Shown in pieces: positions 36,869-47,213 of a DNA stretch of 47,410 nt. Source of the stretch: Terriglobales bacterium (GTDB lineage Bacteria; Acidobacteriota; Terriglobia; Terriglobales; SCQP01); the NCBI GenBank assembly GCA_025451775.1, contig JANWJU010000085.1:1-47410 (forward strand), read 5' to 3'. The notes beneath the pieces were generated by a model, which saw nothing but the letters and a program-made list of their open reading frames with translations, did no database searches and was not told the DNA's origin. The position numbers and the translations under genes are program-made. Position 1 is the first letter of the stretch. Every line of letters starts with the position of its first letter.

Positions 36869-38290
36869 ATGGTCGACACAGGCCAGCGCAAAGTGGCGAG
36901 CCACTTTGATGCGATCGTCATCGGCACCGGCCAAGCGGGACCATCGCTGGCCGTGCGCCTGGCGCAAGCCGGGCAGCGGGTCGCCGTTGTGGAGCGGGGC
37001 CGTTTTGGGGGAACCTGCGTCAACACCGGCTGCACCCCGACGAAGACCTTGGTCGCTTCTGCGTATGCCGTACACCTGGCTAACCGTGGGACGGAGTTCG
37101 GCTTTGCCGTCGAGGGTCCCGTGCGCGCCGACATGAGGCGGGTGAAAGCACGCAAGGATGCCATCACGGGCACATCCAGCGCGGGGGTGGAATCGCGGCT
37201 CAGGGGCACGCCCAACTGCACGGTCTATCAGGGGCATGCGCGTTTCGAGTCGCCGAACCAGGTGCGGGTGGGGGAGGAGTTGCTCGAGGCATCGCAACTG
37301 TTCATCGACGTGGGGGGACGCGCGGCGATACCGCCGCTGCCCGGAGTCGCGACCACGCCCTATCTGACCAACTCCACGCTGCTGGACGTCGACTTCTTGC
37401 CGCGGCATCTTGTCATCGTCGGCGGCGGTTACGTGGGATTGGAGTTTGGGCAGATGTTCAAGCGCTTCGGCAGCGAGGTGACCATCATCGAGAAGGCCGC
37501 CCGCCTGATCGCTCATGAAGACGAGGACGTATCCACGGAAGTTCAGGCGATCCTCGAGCGCGAGGGCATTGCGGTGCGGCTCAACGCCACCTGCATCGAG
37601 CTGACGCGCCACGGCGATGAGGCCGGCGTACGCGTGGATTGCACGGAGGGCGCGGCGGAGGTGCGCGGATCGCACCTGTTGCTGGCCATGGGCCGGACGC
37701 CGAATACCGGGGACCTGGGCCTGGACAAGGCGGGCGTGGCCCGCGATGCCCGCGGATATATCGTGGTGGATGACCAACTGCGCACCGGCGTGCCTGGCAT
37801 TTGGGCGCTGGGCGACTGCAACGGACGGGGAGCGTTCACGCACACCGCTTACAACGACTTCGAGATCGTCGCCGCCAACCTGTTGGATCACGGGACGCGC
37901 AGCGTCGCCGATCGCATCCCCGCTTACAACGTCTATATCGATCCGCCGCTGGGACGATGTGGCATGACGGAGCGTGAAGCGCGCGCCTCCGGGCGGCGCG
38001 TATTGATCGCCCGGCGGCCGATGACCCGGGTGCTCCGGGCGGTTGAGAAGGGCGAGAGCCAGGGGTTCATGAAGGTGTTAGTGGATGCAGATTCGAAAGA
38101 GTTCCTGGGAGCCGCCATTCTCGGCACCGGCGGCGATGAGGTGATTCACTGTGTGCTGGACATGATGTATGCGCGCGCGCCGTACACGGTGATGCAAAGC
38201 GCCGTGCATATTCATCCCACGGTTTCTGAACTGATTCCTACCATGCTGGGCCAACTGCAGCCCCTGGAGCAGAACGCACAGGGGAGATGA
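36869..38290 (+). CDS. FAD-dependent pyridine nucleotide-disulfide oxidoreductase (mercuric reductase-like)
   Basis: VIGTGQAGPSLAVRLAQAG, GGTCVNTGCTPTKTLVASA (redox CxxxxC), HLVIVGGGYVGLEFGQMFKRFGSEVTIIEK, GIWALGDCNGRGAFTHTAYND; C-terminal dimerisation domain. Confidence 0.92.
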   Translation: MVDTGQRKVASHFDAIVIGTGQAGPSLAVRLAQAGQRVAVVERGRFGGTCVNTGCTPTKTLVASAYAVHLANRGTEFGFAVEGPVRADMRRVKARKDAITGTSSAGVESRLRGTPNCTVYQGHARFESPNQVRVGEELLEASQLFIDVGGRAAIPPLPGVATTPYLTNSTLLDVDFLPRHLVIVGGGYVGLEFGQMFKRFGSEVTIIEKAARLIAHEDEDVSTEVQAILEREGIAVRLNATCIELTRHGDEAGVRVDCTEGAAEVRGSHLLLAMGRTPNTGDLGLDKAGVARDARGYIVVDDQLRTGVPGIWALGDCNGRGAFTHTAYNDFEIVAANLLDHGTRSVADRIPAYNVYIDPPLGRCGMTEREARASGRRVLIARRPMTRVLRAVEKGESQGFMKVLVDADSKEFLGAAILGTGGDEVIHCVLDMMYARAPYTVMQSAVHIHPTVSELIPTMLGQLQPLEQNAQGR

Positions 38291-38560
38291 GAATGGAAGT
38301 CAACCCACCGTCAGCGCCGTCGGCGGGGGAGGAGGAGATTCGCGCCGCCCTGAATACGCACTGGCACGCGTCGGCAGCCGGCGATTTAGAGACGGAACAC
38401 AATATTTCCGATGACAATGCCGTTTGCGATTATCCCCAGTCAGGCGAGCGCACTCTCGGACGGAGCAATTTGCAGGCCGTGCGGAGCCATCATCCCGGCA
38501 AGCCGTCCGGCTTCAACGTCAAGCGCATTCTCGGAAGCGCCGGAGCGTGCGGCGTGAGTG
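38287..38560 (+). pseudogene. Truncated SnoaL/NTF2-like domain gene
   Basis: EEEIRAALNTHWHASAAGDLETEHNISDDNAVCDYPQSGERTLGRSNLQAVRSHHPGKPSGFNVKRILGS matches the SnoaL N-half, then the ORF continues as antisense of the MFS gene. ATGA-coupled to the upstream oxidoreductase. Confidence 0.6.
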
Positions 38561-38589
38561 GCTCGCCTGATCCATGCATGAGCCACTCA
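38555..38589. terminator. Inverted repeat TGAGTGGCTC-(15 nt)-GAGCCACTCA at convergent junction
   Basis: 10-bp perfect arms overlapping the MFS stop codon; no T tract. Confidence 0.4.
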
Positions 38590-40152
38590 GCGAAGGTGCG
38601 CGGCGTTGGCGTTGAGGGCGAGGGCCGCGACCAGAGCGCTGGCGAGCGCCAGCCCGGCAGCGATCACCAGGATGGCGCGGAAGCCGCTGACGAAGGCTGC
38701 GCCGACGGCGGCCTGGACTAAAGGGTTGCCGGTGGCGATCGCGCCCAGTTGGTCCCGCTGCGCCAGGATCGCCTGCCGGGTGGCGGTGGAGAGGGGCACG
38801 AGGCCGAGGCGTGCGCTAAGGGTCCGGGTGAAGACTTCCATCAGCACCCAGCCCAGCCCCGCGACCGCCAACAGGCTGGCGAGCCGGGAGACGGCGTTAT
38901 TCACGCCGGAGGCGGCGCCGGCACGCTCGGGGCCGGCCGCGTCCATCACCGTTGTGGTGAGCGGCGCCACGCTGATCGCCATCCCCAGGCCGAGCACGAC
39001 GACGGCGGGGAAGAACGTGGCCCAGTACGTTCCGCCCACCCCCGGCTGCGCGAACAGCAAGAAGCCGGCCGCGACGATGGCCGGACCGGCCACAAGCGGC
39101 GCCCTGGCGCCGTAGCGTTGCACCAGCCCGCCCGACCAGCGCGACAGCAGGAACATGAGCAGGATAAAGGGCAACAGCGCCGCCCCGGCAGCGGTGGCGG
39201 TGTAGCCCTGCACTTGGATCAGATTCAAGGGAAAGAAGAACAGCACGCCGCCCAACCCGGCGTACAGGAAAAACGTGATCAGGTTGGCAGCGGAGAATGC
39301 GCCCATACCGGGGGAGCGAGGATGGAACAAATCCAGCGGCAACAGCGGCGCGGCCGCGCGCACCTCCACCAGAACAAAGGCGGTGAGCAGGGCGATTCCG
39401 GCGGCTCCGGCGAGCCCCGCCCAGAGGCGGTGGCGGTGGGCCTCGATGAGCGCGAAGGTGATGCTCCCGAGCCCGGTCGATGCCAGCAGCGAGCCCGGCC
39501 AATCGGGGCGCGGTGGCTCGCCCGCCGCGCGGCTCTCGGGAACGCCGGTGAAGACCAGCGCCAGCACCGCCGCCGCGAGCGGCAGGTTGACGAAGAACAC
39601 CCAACGCCAGGAGAGATGCTGTACCAGCCAGCCGCCCAGCACCGGGCCGATGGCAGCGGTGACGGAGGTGAATCCAGACCAGGTCCCGATGGCGCGTCCG
39701 CGCGCGGCGGGCAGGAAGGCCACGCTGATCAGCGCCAAGCTGCCGGGCACCAGCAAGGCCGCACCCACGCCCTGCACGCCGCGGGCGAGGATGAGCTGGG
39801 CGAGGTTCGGAGCCAGGCCGCACCAGGCGGAGGCGGCAGCGAAGACCGCGACGCCCACGGCGAAGATCCGGCGGCGTCCATAGATGTCACCGAGTGACCC
39901 GCCGGTCAACACCAGCGCTGCCAGCAACAGCGCGTACGCCTCCACCACCCACTGCTCGCCGGCGATGCTGGCGCCCAAATCCACCTGCAGCGCGGGCAGG
40001 GCCACGCTGACCGCGGTGCCGTCGATGAAGGCCATGCTGGAGCCCAGGATGGCGGCAGCCAGGACCCAGGTGGCGGCGCGGGAGGCACAGCGCTGCGCCG
40101 AGGCGGACGCGATCGTCGCCGTGGTGCAGGGCGGATTGGCGATGGTGGCCAT
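38587..40152 (-). CDS. MFS transporter, DHA2/EmrB type (14-TM)
   Basis: FIDGTAVSVALPALQVDLGASIAGEQWVVEAYALLLAALVLTGGSLGDIYGRRRIFAVG, ARGVQGVGAALLVPGSLALI, GWLVQHLSWRWVFFVNLPLA. Confidence 0.92.
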   Translation of the reverse strand: MATIANPPCTTATIASASAQRCASRAATWVLAAAILGSSMAFIDGTAVSVALPALQVDLGASIAGEQWVVEAYALLLAALVLTGGSLGDIYGRRRIFAVGVAVFAAASAWCGLAPNLAQLILARGVQGVGAALLVPGSLALISVAFLPAARGRAIGTWSGFTSVTAAIGPVLGGWLVQHLSWRWVFFVNLPLAAAVLALVFTGVPESRAAGEPPRPDWPGSLLASTGLGSITFALIEAHRHRLWAGLAGAAGIALLTAFVLVEVRAAAPLLPLDLFHPRSPGMGAFSAANLITFFLYAGLGGVLFFFPLNLIQVQGYTATAAGAALLPFILLMFLLSRWSGGLVQRYGARAPLVAGPAIVAAGFLLFAQPGVGGTYWATFFPAVVVLGLGMAISVAPLTTTVMDAAGPERAGAASGVNNAVSRLASLLAVAGLGWVLMEVFTRTLSARLGLVPLSTATRQAILAQRDQLGAIATGNPLVQAAVGAAFVSGFRAILVIAAGLALASALVAALALNANAAHLR

Positions 40153-40287
40153 GGGGGCGGGTGCCGGAGGTGGGTCATGGAGGTGGGCGAAAAGATGCGG
40201 TGAGCGACGGGGTATTCCCTGGCTTGATGCTCGCCAGAGGCAAGCTGTTCGCTGTGGCGATCAGCAGACGGGCGGTAAAATCAAGGC

Positions 40288-41316
<1,029 letters not shown>

Positions 41317-41415
41317 ATGCGGGAATCCGGTATCGATGCGGGATTTATCCTGCCTTACCCTACTCACTGAGTGACACCTGCTATATAATCGGCGCGTCCC
41401 CGGAAAAGGAGGCGT

Positions 41416-41958
41416 ATGAGTCACTCGGCCTACGTCCTGTTCGCGGCCACGTTGATGACCGGTGCGGCCATGGCGGGATGCCAACGCAGCACCACCGCTG
41501 TCTCCACCACGGCTGCCCCTGTTGCGGTCGCTTCCGGCGACACCTCGGCGGCCCGCGGTGCGCAATTGGTGCTGCTCGGCGGCTGTGACGACTGCCACAC
41601 CCCGCAGTTGCCCAACGGTGAGCCGGACATGTCGCGCCGCTTCTCTGGGGTCCCTGCCGGCAGCGCGGCGCCGCCGTCCATTGCTAACGTGGTGGCCACC
41701 GAGAACCTGGCCTGGAGCGGTCCCTGGGGGACCAGTTTCCCCCGCAACATCACCCCCGATGTCCAGCACGGTATCGGCAGTTGGAGCCTGCAGGATTTCA
41801 TCCGCACCATGCGCACGGGCACCGATCCGCAAGGCCATGCGCTGCTGCCACCCATGCCGTACAAGGAGTTTGGCAGGCTTCCAGACGCCGATCTGACGGC
41901 GATCTACAATTTCATGCGCACCGTGGCGCCCAGTTCCAACGCCGTCACCGGGCCTTAG
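41416..41958 (+). CDS. Cytochrome c-like lipoprotein
   Basis: Lipobox-like MAGC; haem motif LGGCDDCHTPQLP; LPPMPYKEFGRLPDADLTAIYNFMRTV; TATAAT at 41384 and AAGGAGG before ATG. Confidence 0.85.
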   Translation: MSHSAYVLFAATLMTGAAMAGCQRSTTAVSTTAAPVAVASGDTSAARGAQLVLLGGCDDCHTPQLPNGEPDMSRRFSGVPAGSAAPPSIANVVATENLAWSGPWGTSFPRNITPDVQHGIGSWSLQDFIRTMRTGTDPQGHALLPPMPYKEFGRLPDADLTAIYNFMRTVAPSSNAVTGP

Positions 41959-42512
41959 CGCTGTCCTGAACTGCCGCCGGCGGGGCAGGTGGCGCCCAGC
42001 CAGTGGTTGTCAATTTTGTAGGTGGATTGCATGGTGTGCCCGCCCATGGTGACGCTGCCCTCACCCTGGCCAGTGACATGTTCCTGATCCTGGGCATGGA
42101 CCATGAAGTGCATGTCCATTTGCGCTTCCCCGGTGCAGGTGATGTGCATCTCGAGGTCACTCGCGGTTGAGTGGATCACCTGGCCCTGGCACTCCATGTT
42201 CCCGTTGGGGTGCAGCAGCCGGGCCGGGTCCTGGGTGAGGTCCTGTTGGGTCAGGCAGCCCTTGTCGGTGTTCTCAGTGGTGTGCGGCGTGCCCGCCGCG
42301 GCCATCGCGGCCGCCGCCTGGGCCCGCTGTTCCGGGGTCATCTTCTCGGCGACATCCGGCGGAATCCCAATCATGCCCGACGTCGCGACCGTCGTGTGGT
42401 TTTCCCAGAGTCCAGTTTTCACGTTCAGGGGCACCACAGGCGCCGTTTGGGCCAGGGCCAGGCCCGCCAAGGCGAGCAGGCCCAGGAGCGCATGCGGGTA
42501 CGTCTTGGACAT
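41955..42512 (-). CDS. DUF3617 domain-containing secreted protein
   Basis: Signal peptide; PLNVKTGLWENHTTV...TDKGCLTQQDLTQDPARLL...MECQGQVIHSTASDLEMHITCTGE; stop overlaps the convergent cytochrome stop. Confidence 0.8.
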   Translation of the reverse strand: MSKTYPHALLGLLALAGLALAQTAPVVPLNVKTGLWENHTTVATSGMIGIPPDVAEKMTPEQRAQAAAAMAAAGTPHTTENTDKGCLTQQDLTQDPARLLHPNGNMECQGQVIHSTASDLEMHITCTGEAQMDMHFMVHAQDQEHVTGQGEGSVTMGGHTMQSTYKIDNHWLGATCPAGGSSGQR

Positions 42513-42672
42513 ATCAGCCTCCTGTTAGGTCATGGATGCGAGCCGGCCAACGCGCCGGCCGAGATGGCGCTGGTGTAATACTTTTGGCCACGCTGAACCT
42601 AGGAATGGGCGGCGGCGCAGTATGCTGGAAGGATGCCTCCGGGGCTCGCCCGCCGGCGGAAAGGTCGCCACC

Positions 42673-43149
42673 ATGAGCGCAGTGCCGGCTCCAAATCCGA
42701 TACCACCGTTTACCCGGGAAACGGCCACGCTGAAAGTTCGCAAGGCCGAAGATGCCTGGAATCGCCGCGATCCCGAAAAGGTCGCGCTGGCCTATACGGT
42801 GGACAGCCGCTGGCGCAACCGCGCCGAGTTCGTGAATGGGCGGCAGGAGATTCTGGAGTTCCTGACGCGGAAGTGGCGGCGGGAGCTCGACTACCGGCTC
42901 ATCAAGGAGATGTGGGCTTTCGATGGCGAGCGGATCGCGGTGCGTTTCGCCTACGAGTGGCACGACGATTCCGGGCAGTGGTACCGCTCCTACGGCAACG
43001 AGAACTGGGCCTTCGACGCCGCCGGCATCATGCACCATCGCCACGCCAGCATTAACGATCTGCCGATTGCGGCATCGGAGCGCAAGTTCCATTGGCCTTT
43101 GGGCCCGCGGCCAGAAGGCCATCCGGGCCTCTCCGAGCTGGGCCTTTAG
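42673..43149 (+). CDS. DUF1348 / NTF2-like protein
   Basis: [73 protein letters not shown]...[26 protein letters not shown]. Confidence 0.9.
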   Translation: MSAVPAPNPIPPFTRETATLKVRKAEDAWNRRDPEKVALAYTVDSRWRNRAEFVNGRQEILEFLTRKWRRELDYRLIKEMWAFDGERIAVRFAYEWHDDSGQWYRSYGNENWAFDAAGIMHHRHASINDLPIAASERKFHWPLGPRPEGHPGLSELGL

Positions 43150-43196
43150 CCGCCCAGCAGCTGCGGTCCTGGCGCTTTCACGCGGCCGCGTTTAGG

Positions 43197-43682
43197 ATGG
43201 CCACGTCAACGCATCCGTCCCCCGCTCCGCAGCCCAACCCGAGTGCGATTCTGCAAATCGGCATGGGGTTCTGGGCTTCGAAAACGCTGCTCAGCGCGGT
43301 CGAACTCGGGCAGCGGCTGCGCTTCCAGCCGGGCGATTTTTGGAGCGATCCGCTGCCCGCGGTCGAGGTGCTGATCATGGGCCACATCCTGCACGACTGG
43401 GACCTGGACGGCAAGCGGCGCCTGGTGGCCAAAGCCTATGCCGCGCTGCCGCCGGGCGGGGCGCTGGTGGTCTACGACGCCATGATCGATGACGAGCGGC
43501 GGCGCCATGCCTTTGGCCTGCTGTCGAGCCTGAACATGCTGATCGAGACACCGGGCGGCTTCGACTACACCGGCGCCGATTGTTGCGGCTGGCTGCGGGA
43601 GGCGGGCTTCGTCGAGGTGCGCGTGGTAGCGTTGGACGGGCTGGGCGGTACCGCTTCCATGGCCATCGGCGTTAAACGCTAG
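43197..43682 (+). pseudogene. Internally deleted SAM-dependent O-methyltransferase-like ORF (161 aa)
   Basis: N-terminal [24 protein letters not shown] joined directly to C-terminal [61 protein letters not shown]; the central dimerisation/Rossmann glycine region is absent. Confidence 0.65.
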
Positions 43683-43686
43683 GCGC

Positions 43687-44658
43687 TCAAGGCACCAAGA
43701 CGATTTTCCCGGCGGCGCCGGGGGTGAGGATGTCGCGGTGGGCTCGGGCGGCATCGGCCAGCGGCAGCTCCTTGGCGACCACCGGGCGGAGCGTGCCGTT
43801 CTCCAGCCCGGCGTAGAGGCCGGCATGGATTTCGCGCTGCTCGGCTTCGGTGACGTTCCACAGCGTGAGCGCCAGGATGGCGGCGTGGTGTGCCATGAGT
43901 TCGCGGGGCGCGATCGTGACGTCGCCGCGGCTGCCGATGATGATTACGCGTCCGCGCGCGGCGAGTAACTTGAGATCGTGGCCCAGGTTCACGTTGGCCA
44001 GCATTTCCAGGATGAGGTCGACGCCCTGGCCGCCGGAGGCTGCCAGGATCTGGTCCAGGTAACCGGGTTCAGCGTGGTTGAAGACACGGTGAGCGCCCTC
44101 GTGCTGGGCGAGTTCCAACCCACGCGCGGTGCCCGCCGTTCCCCAGACGGTCAAGCCCAGCGCCCGCGCCAGTTGCACGGCGGCGATGCCGACGCCGCCG
44201 CTGGCGCCGTGGATCAACACGGTTTCGCCGGGGCGGGCGTGAGTGCGCTGGTAGAGTGCATGAAAGGCGGTGCCGTAGGGCACCCACACGCCGGCGCCTT
44301 GAGAGAAGCTCACCCGCTCGGGCAGCGGATGGACCTGGCTTTCGAGTGCGAGCGCGTACTCCGCGTAGGCGCCGCTCAGGGTGGTGGCGGTATAGACGCG
44401 GTCGCCGGGCGCCACCCGGTTCACGTCCGAGCCCACGGCTTCCACCACGCCGGCGGCATCGGAGCCGGGCGTGTAGGGCAGCGTGGGCGGCCGGTAGTTA
44501 CCCGAGCGCATGTAGGTGTCGTAGGGGTTCACGCCGGCGGCGTGAACGCGCACCAGCACCTGCCCCGCCTCCGGACGCGGCGTGGCCATATCCACATAAC
44601 GCAGCACTTCGGGACCACCAAAATCGCTCACGACGATTGCTTTCATGGTTGCCTTCAT
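43687..44658 (-). CDS. NADPH:quinone reductase / zinc-type alcohol dehydrogenase-like protein
   Basis: MKAIVVSDFGGPEVLRYVDMATPRPEAGQVLVRVHAAGVNPYDTYMRSG, VLIHGASGGVGIAAVQLARALGLTVWGTAGT. Confidence 0.92.
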   Translation of the reverse strand: MKATMKAIVVSDFGGPEVLRYVDMATPRPEAGQVLVRVHAAGVNPYDTYMRSGNYRPPTLPYTPGSDAAGVVEAVGSDVNRVAPGDRVYTATTLSGAYAEYALALESQVHPLPERVSFSQGAGVWVPYGTAFHALYQRTHARPGETVLIHGASGGVGIAAVQLARALGLTVWGTAGTARGLELAQHEGAHRVFNHAEPGYLDQILAASGGQGVDLILEMLANVNLGHDLKLLAARGRVIIIGSRGDVTIAPRELMAHHAAILALTLWNVTEAEQREIHAGLYAGLENGTLRPVVAKELPLADAARAHRDILTPGAAGKIVLVP

Positions 44659-44762
44659 AGTTGCCTCCAGCCCCGCCGCGGCGTCACGCGCAAATCCTCC
44701 AAATAGAGAGCCGCCATGGTTTATCGTAGCAGCGTCGCTACCATGGCTGACGAGGAAGGCCG

Positions 44763-45338
44763 ATGAACAAAGCCCGCATGGAAGCCTTCAGTGATGGCGT
44801 GCTCGCCGTCATCATTACCATCATGGTGCTGGAGTTGAAGTCCCCGCATGGGACCAGCCTCGCCGCCATGCGGCCGCTGATTCCGGTCTTCCTGAGTTAC
44901 GTTTTGAGCTTCGTCTACGTGGGTATCTACTGGACCAACCATCATCACCTGCTGCACGCCATCCAGCACGTCAACGGGGCGGTGCTGTGGAGCAACCTCC
45001 ACCTGTTGTTCTGGCTCTCGCTGATACCCTTCACGACCGCGTGGATCGGCGAGAACCAGGTGGCCGCTTGGCCCTTCGTGGTGTACGGATTCGACCTGCT
45101 GATGGCGGCGATCGCCTATTTCATCCTGACCCAGGCGCTGATCCGGCTGCACGGACGGAACTCAACCCTGGCGCGCTCGGTGGGCCGCGACTTCAAGGGG
45201 AAGGTGTCCATCATCGTATATGCGGTGGCGATTCCACTCGCTTTCGTGCAGCCGTGGATCGCCTGCGCCGGCTACGTGGCGGTTGCGGTCACGTGGCTGA
45301 TTCCGGACCGGCGGATTGAACGGAAGCTGGCGGATTAG
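44763..45338 (+). CDS. TMEM175 family (DUF1211) ion-channel-like membrane protein
   Basis: RMEAFSDGVLAVIITIMVLELKSP, FLSYVLSFVYVGIYWTNHHHLLHAIQHVNGAVLWSNLHLLFWLSLIPFTTAWIGEN. Confidence 0.92.
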   Translation: MNKARMEAFSDGVLAVIITIMVLELKSPHGTSLAAMRPLIPVFLSYVLSFVYVGIYWTNHHHLLHAIQHVNGAVLWSNLHLLFWLSLIPFTTAWIGENQVAAWPFVVYGFDLLMAAIAYFILTQALIRLHGRNSTLARSVGRDFKGKVSIIVYAVAIPLAFVQPWIACAGYVAVAVTWLIPDRRIERKLAD

Positions 45339-45370
45339 GGGCCGTTTCGTATTGTGGCGCCCCGTGATAT

Positions 45371-47164
45371 TTATGCCCAGATTCTCATCGGGCGGCCCCG
45401 GGCATCCGGTGGGTCGGTGCCGAACGAGCGGGCATCACCCCTCGCCAGGCGCGCCGCGGTCCATAGCGCGATCGCCGCGTCGATCGCGTCGTCCCGCTTG
45501 GCGCTTGCCCCTGAGACACCGCGAAGCGCGACCTCCAAATCAACCTCAATTCCATGCCGTCGCAAGACCTTGAGCCTTTCGTCACGGCCTGGCTTGTCGG
45601 CCTTCCTGAACTTAAGCGGCTCGTCATGGGCAACCGCGAACGACACCTCGGGATGGACTTCATAAAACGCCGATCGGACAACGCCATCGAGGGCAGAGTC
45701 CACATCGCGGATTTTGCCAATAATTCCCCAGGTCTGCTTGGAAAGGCTCCGATTGAGCGCCTCTCGGTTCAGCGCACATGCGGATTCGTAACTCTCGCCT
45801 GCGAGCGCAGCGCGCGCCGGCACAGGGAACACGCGACAGCTTTGGCCCTTTCCGAGTTGCTTTCGTGCTTCCAGGTCGGCACTGCGCGGCTCGTGATCAG
45901 GCAGCCCGATGGGAACATCGATCGCCACCACGGCGTGGTTCAATTCGGCGAGCTCAATGATGTCATGAATGTTGGGCACGATTGAGAACGCAATCTCGGA
46001 CAGATCGGGGTTGCTCGTGGCCACCATCCAACCGTCGTGGCATCCATCGACTCCGATGATCTTCGACGGGGACACTGCGGGCCTCCTGTCCGACTTACCG
46101 CGGCGGTGTGCGCTCTCCGGGCTTGGCAAGAGCGATTCGTGCCGGGGCGAACGGATACTGGCAGGTTGGGACCCGCCAGCCGTCACAAGCACTACTTTGC
46201 CCTGTGCTGCCGCTACGCGCTCGTAGGCGCGGACGCCTTCGGCGAGCGGGTAACGTTCGGCAACGCGGGGCGGGGGCAGGGCGCCGCTTTCGAACAACGG
46301 CGTCAACTGCGCGAGGATCTGCGCGCCGGCGGCTCCGCTCATGGTGCCGGTATTCAGTCCCAGCAACTGGTGGCGCCGGCGGTAGAGCGCGAAAAGATCG
46401 AGTGGGACTTCGCGTCCGCCGTAGGTCACGCTATAGATCACCATGCGGCCGAGGTCGGCGAGCGCGTTAAGAAAGGCGGGAAATACCGAAGCGCCGATGC
46501 CGTTCAGGATCACGTTCACGCCCTTGCCGCCGGTGGCGTCGCGCGCAACTTGTTCCAAGTCGTTGCGGTTCGCCAGCGCCACCGCGCTCACCTTGTTGGG
46601 CTCGAGGCGCTGTGCCTGTTCGTCGTCTTTCACCAGCGCCAGCACGCGGGCGCCCCGGGCATGGGCCAGATCGATGGCGGCGCTTCCCACCGCGCCCGCC
46701 GCGCCCGAGACGAGGATCCATTCGCCGGCTTCGAGGCGGGCGAGTTCGAGCGCCGTCCACGCCGTGACATACGGGACGCCAGCGGCCGCGGCTTCTTCCG
46801 CCGATAGATTCCCCGGCCGCCGGGAGACGGAGGTGGCGGGGAGGTTGAGGAACTCGGCGTGGCTGCCATCGCGGGTAAAGCCGAGGTCTCCCCCCGATCC
46901 CCACACCGGGACGCCGATCAGGCCGGACGGTCCTGCGATCACCGTGCCCGCAAAATCGCGGCCGGGAACGCGGGGCAGGGTGGTGTTCGGGAATTTGCCG
47001 CCGATGTTGGCCACGTCGCTGGGGTTGATCCCGGCGGCGTCGATGCGCACCCGCACTTCGCCATTGGCGAGCGGCGCGGCTCCCCTACCGAGGTCATCGG
47101 CCGTATCAAGGAGCTTCAGAACGTCGGCGGGCGCGCCGAATCCCTCAAATCTCAATGCTTTCAT
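45371..47164 (-). CDS. Quinone oxidoreductase-like domain in frame with DUF429 domain (possible fusion of two genes)
   Basis: N-terminus MKALRFEGFGAPADVLKLLDTADD, ILVSGAAGAVGSAAIDLAHARG...AQGKVVLVTAGG; C-terminus KIIGVDGCHDGWMVATSNPDL...VVAIDVPIGLPDHEPRSADLEARKQLG (DUF429). Internal GGAGG + GTG at 46075. Confidence 0.8.
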   Translation of the reverse strand: MKALRFEGFGAPADVLKLLDTADDLGRGAAPLANGEVRVRIDAAGINPSDVANIGGKFPNTTLPRVPGRDFAGTVIAGPSGLIGVPVWGSGGDLGFTRDGSHAEFLNLPATSVSRRPGNLSAEEAAAAGVPYVTAWTALELARLEAGEWILVSGAAGAVGSAAIDLAHARGARVLALVKDDEQAQRLEPNKVSAVALANRNDLEQVARDATGGKGVNVILNGIGASVFPAFLNALADLGRMVIYSVTYGGREVPLDLFALYRRRHQLLGLNTGTMSGAAGAQILAQLTPLFESGALPPPRVAERYPLAEGVRAYERVAAAQGKVVLVTAGGSQPASIRSPRHESLLPSPESAHRRGKSDRRPAVSPSKIIGVDGCHDGWMVATSNPDLSEIAFSIVPNIHDIIELAELNHAVVAIDVPIGLPDHEPRSADLEARKQLGKGQSCRVFPVPARAALAGESYESACALNREALNRSLSKQTWGIIGKIRDVDSALDGVVRSAFYEVHPEVSFAVAHDEPLKFRKADKPGRDERLKVLRRHGIEVDLEVALRGVSGASAKRDDAIDAAIALWTAARLARGDARSFGTDPPDARGRPMRIWA

Positions 47165-47213
47165 CTACAGCCTCTGGTCGATGCTAGCGTATCTGGCGGC
47201 TATAATCGCCGCT

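Noticed and set aside
32241-39897. Plus-strand ORFs 32241..33248 and 38749..39897
   Set aside because: Antisense of the ABC-F and MFS genes; compositionally artefactual.
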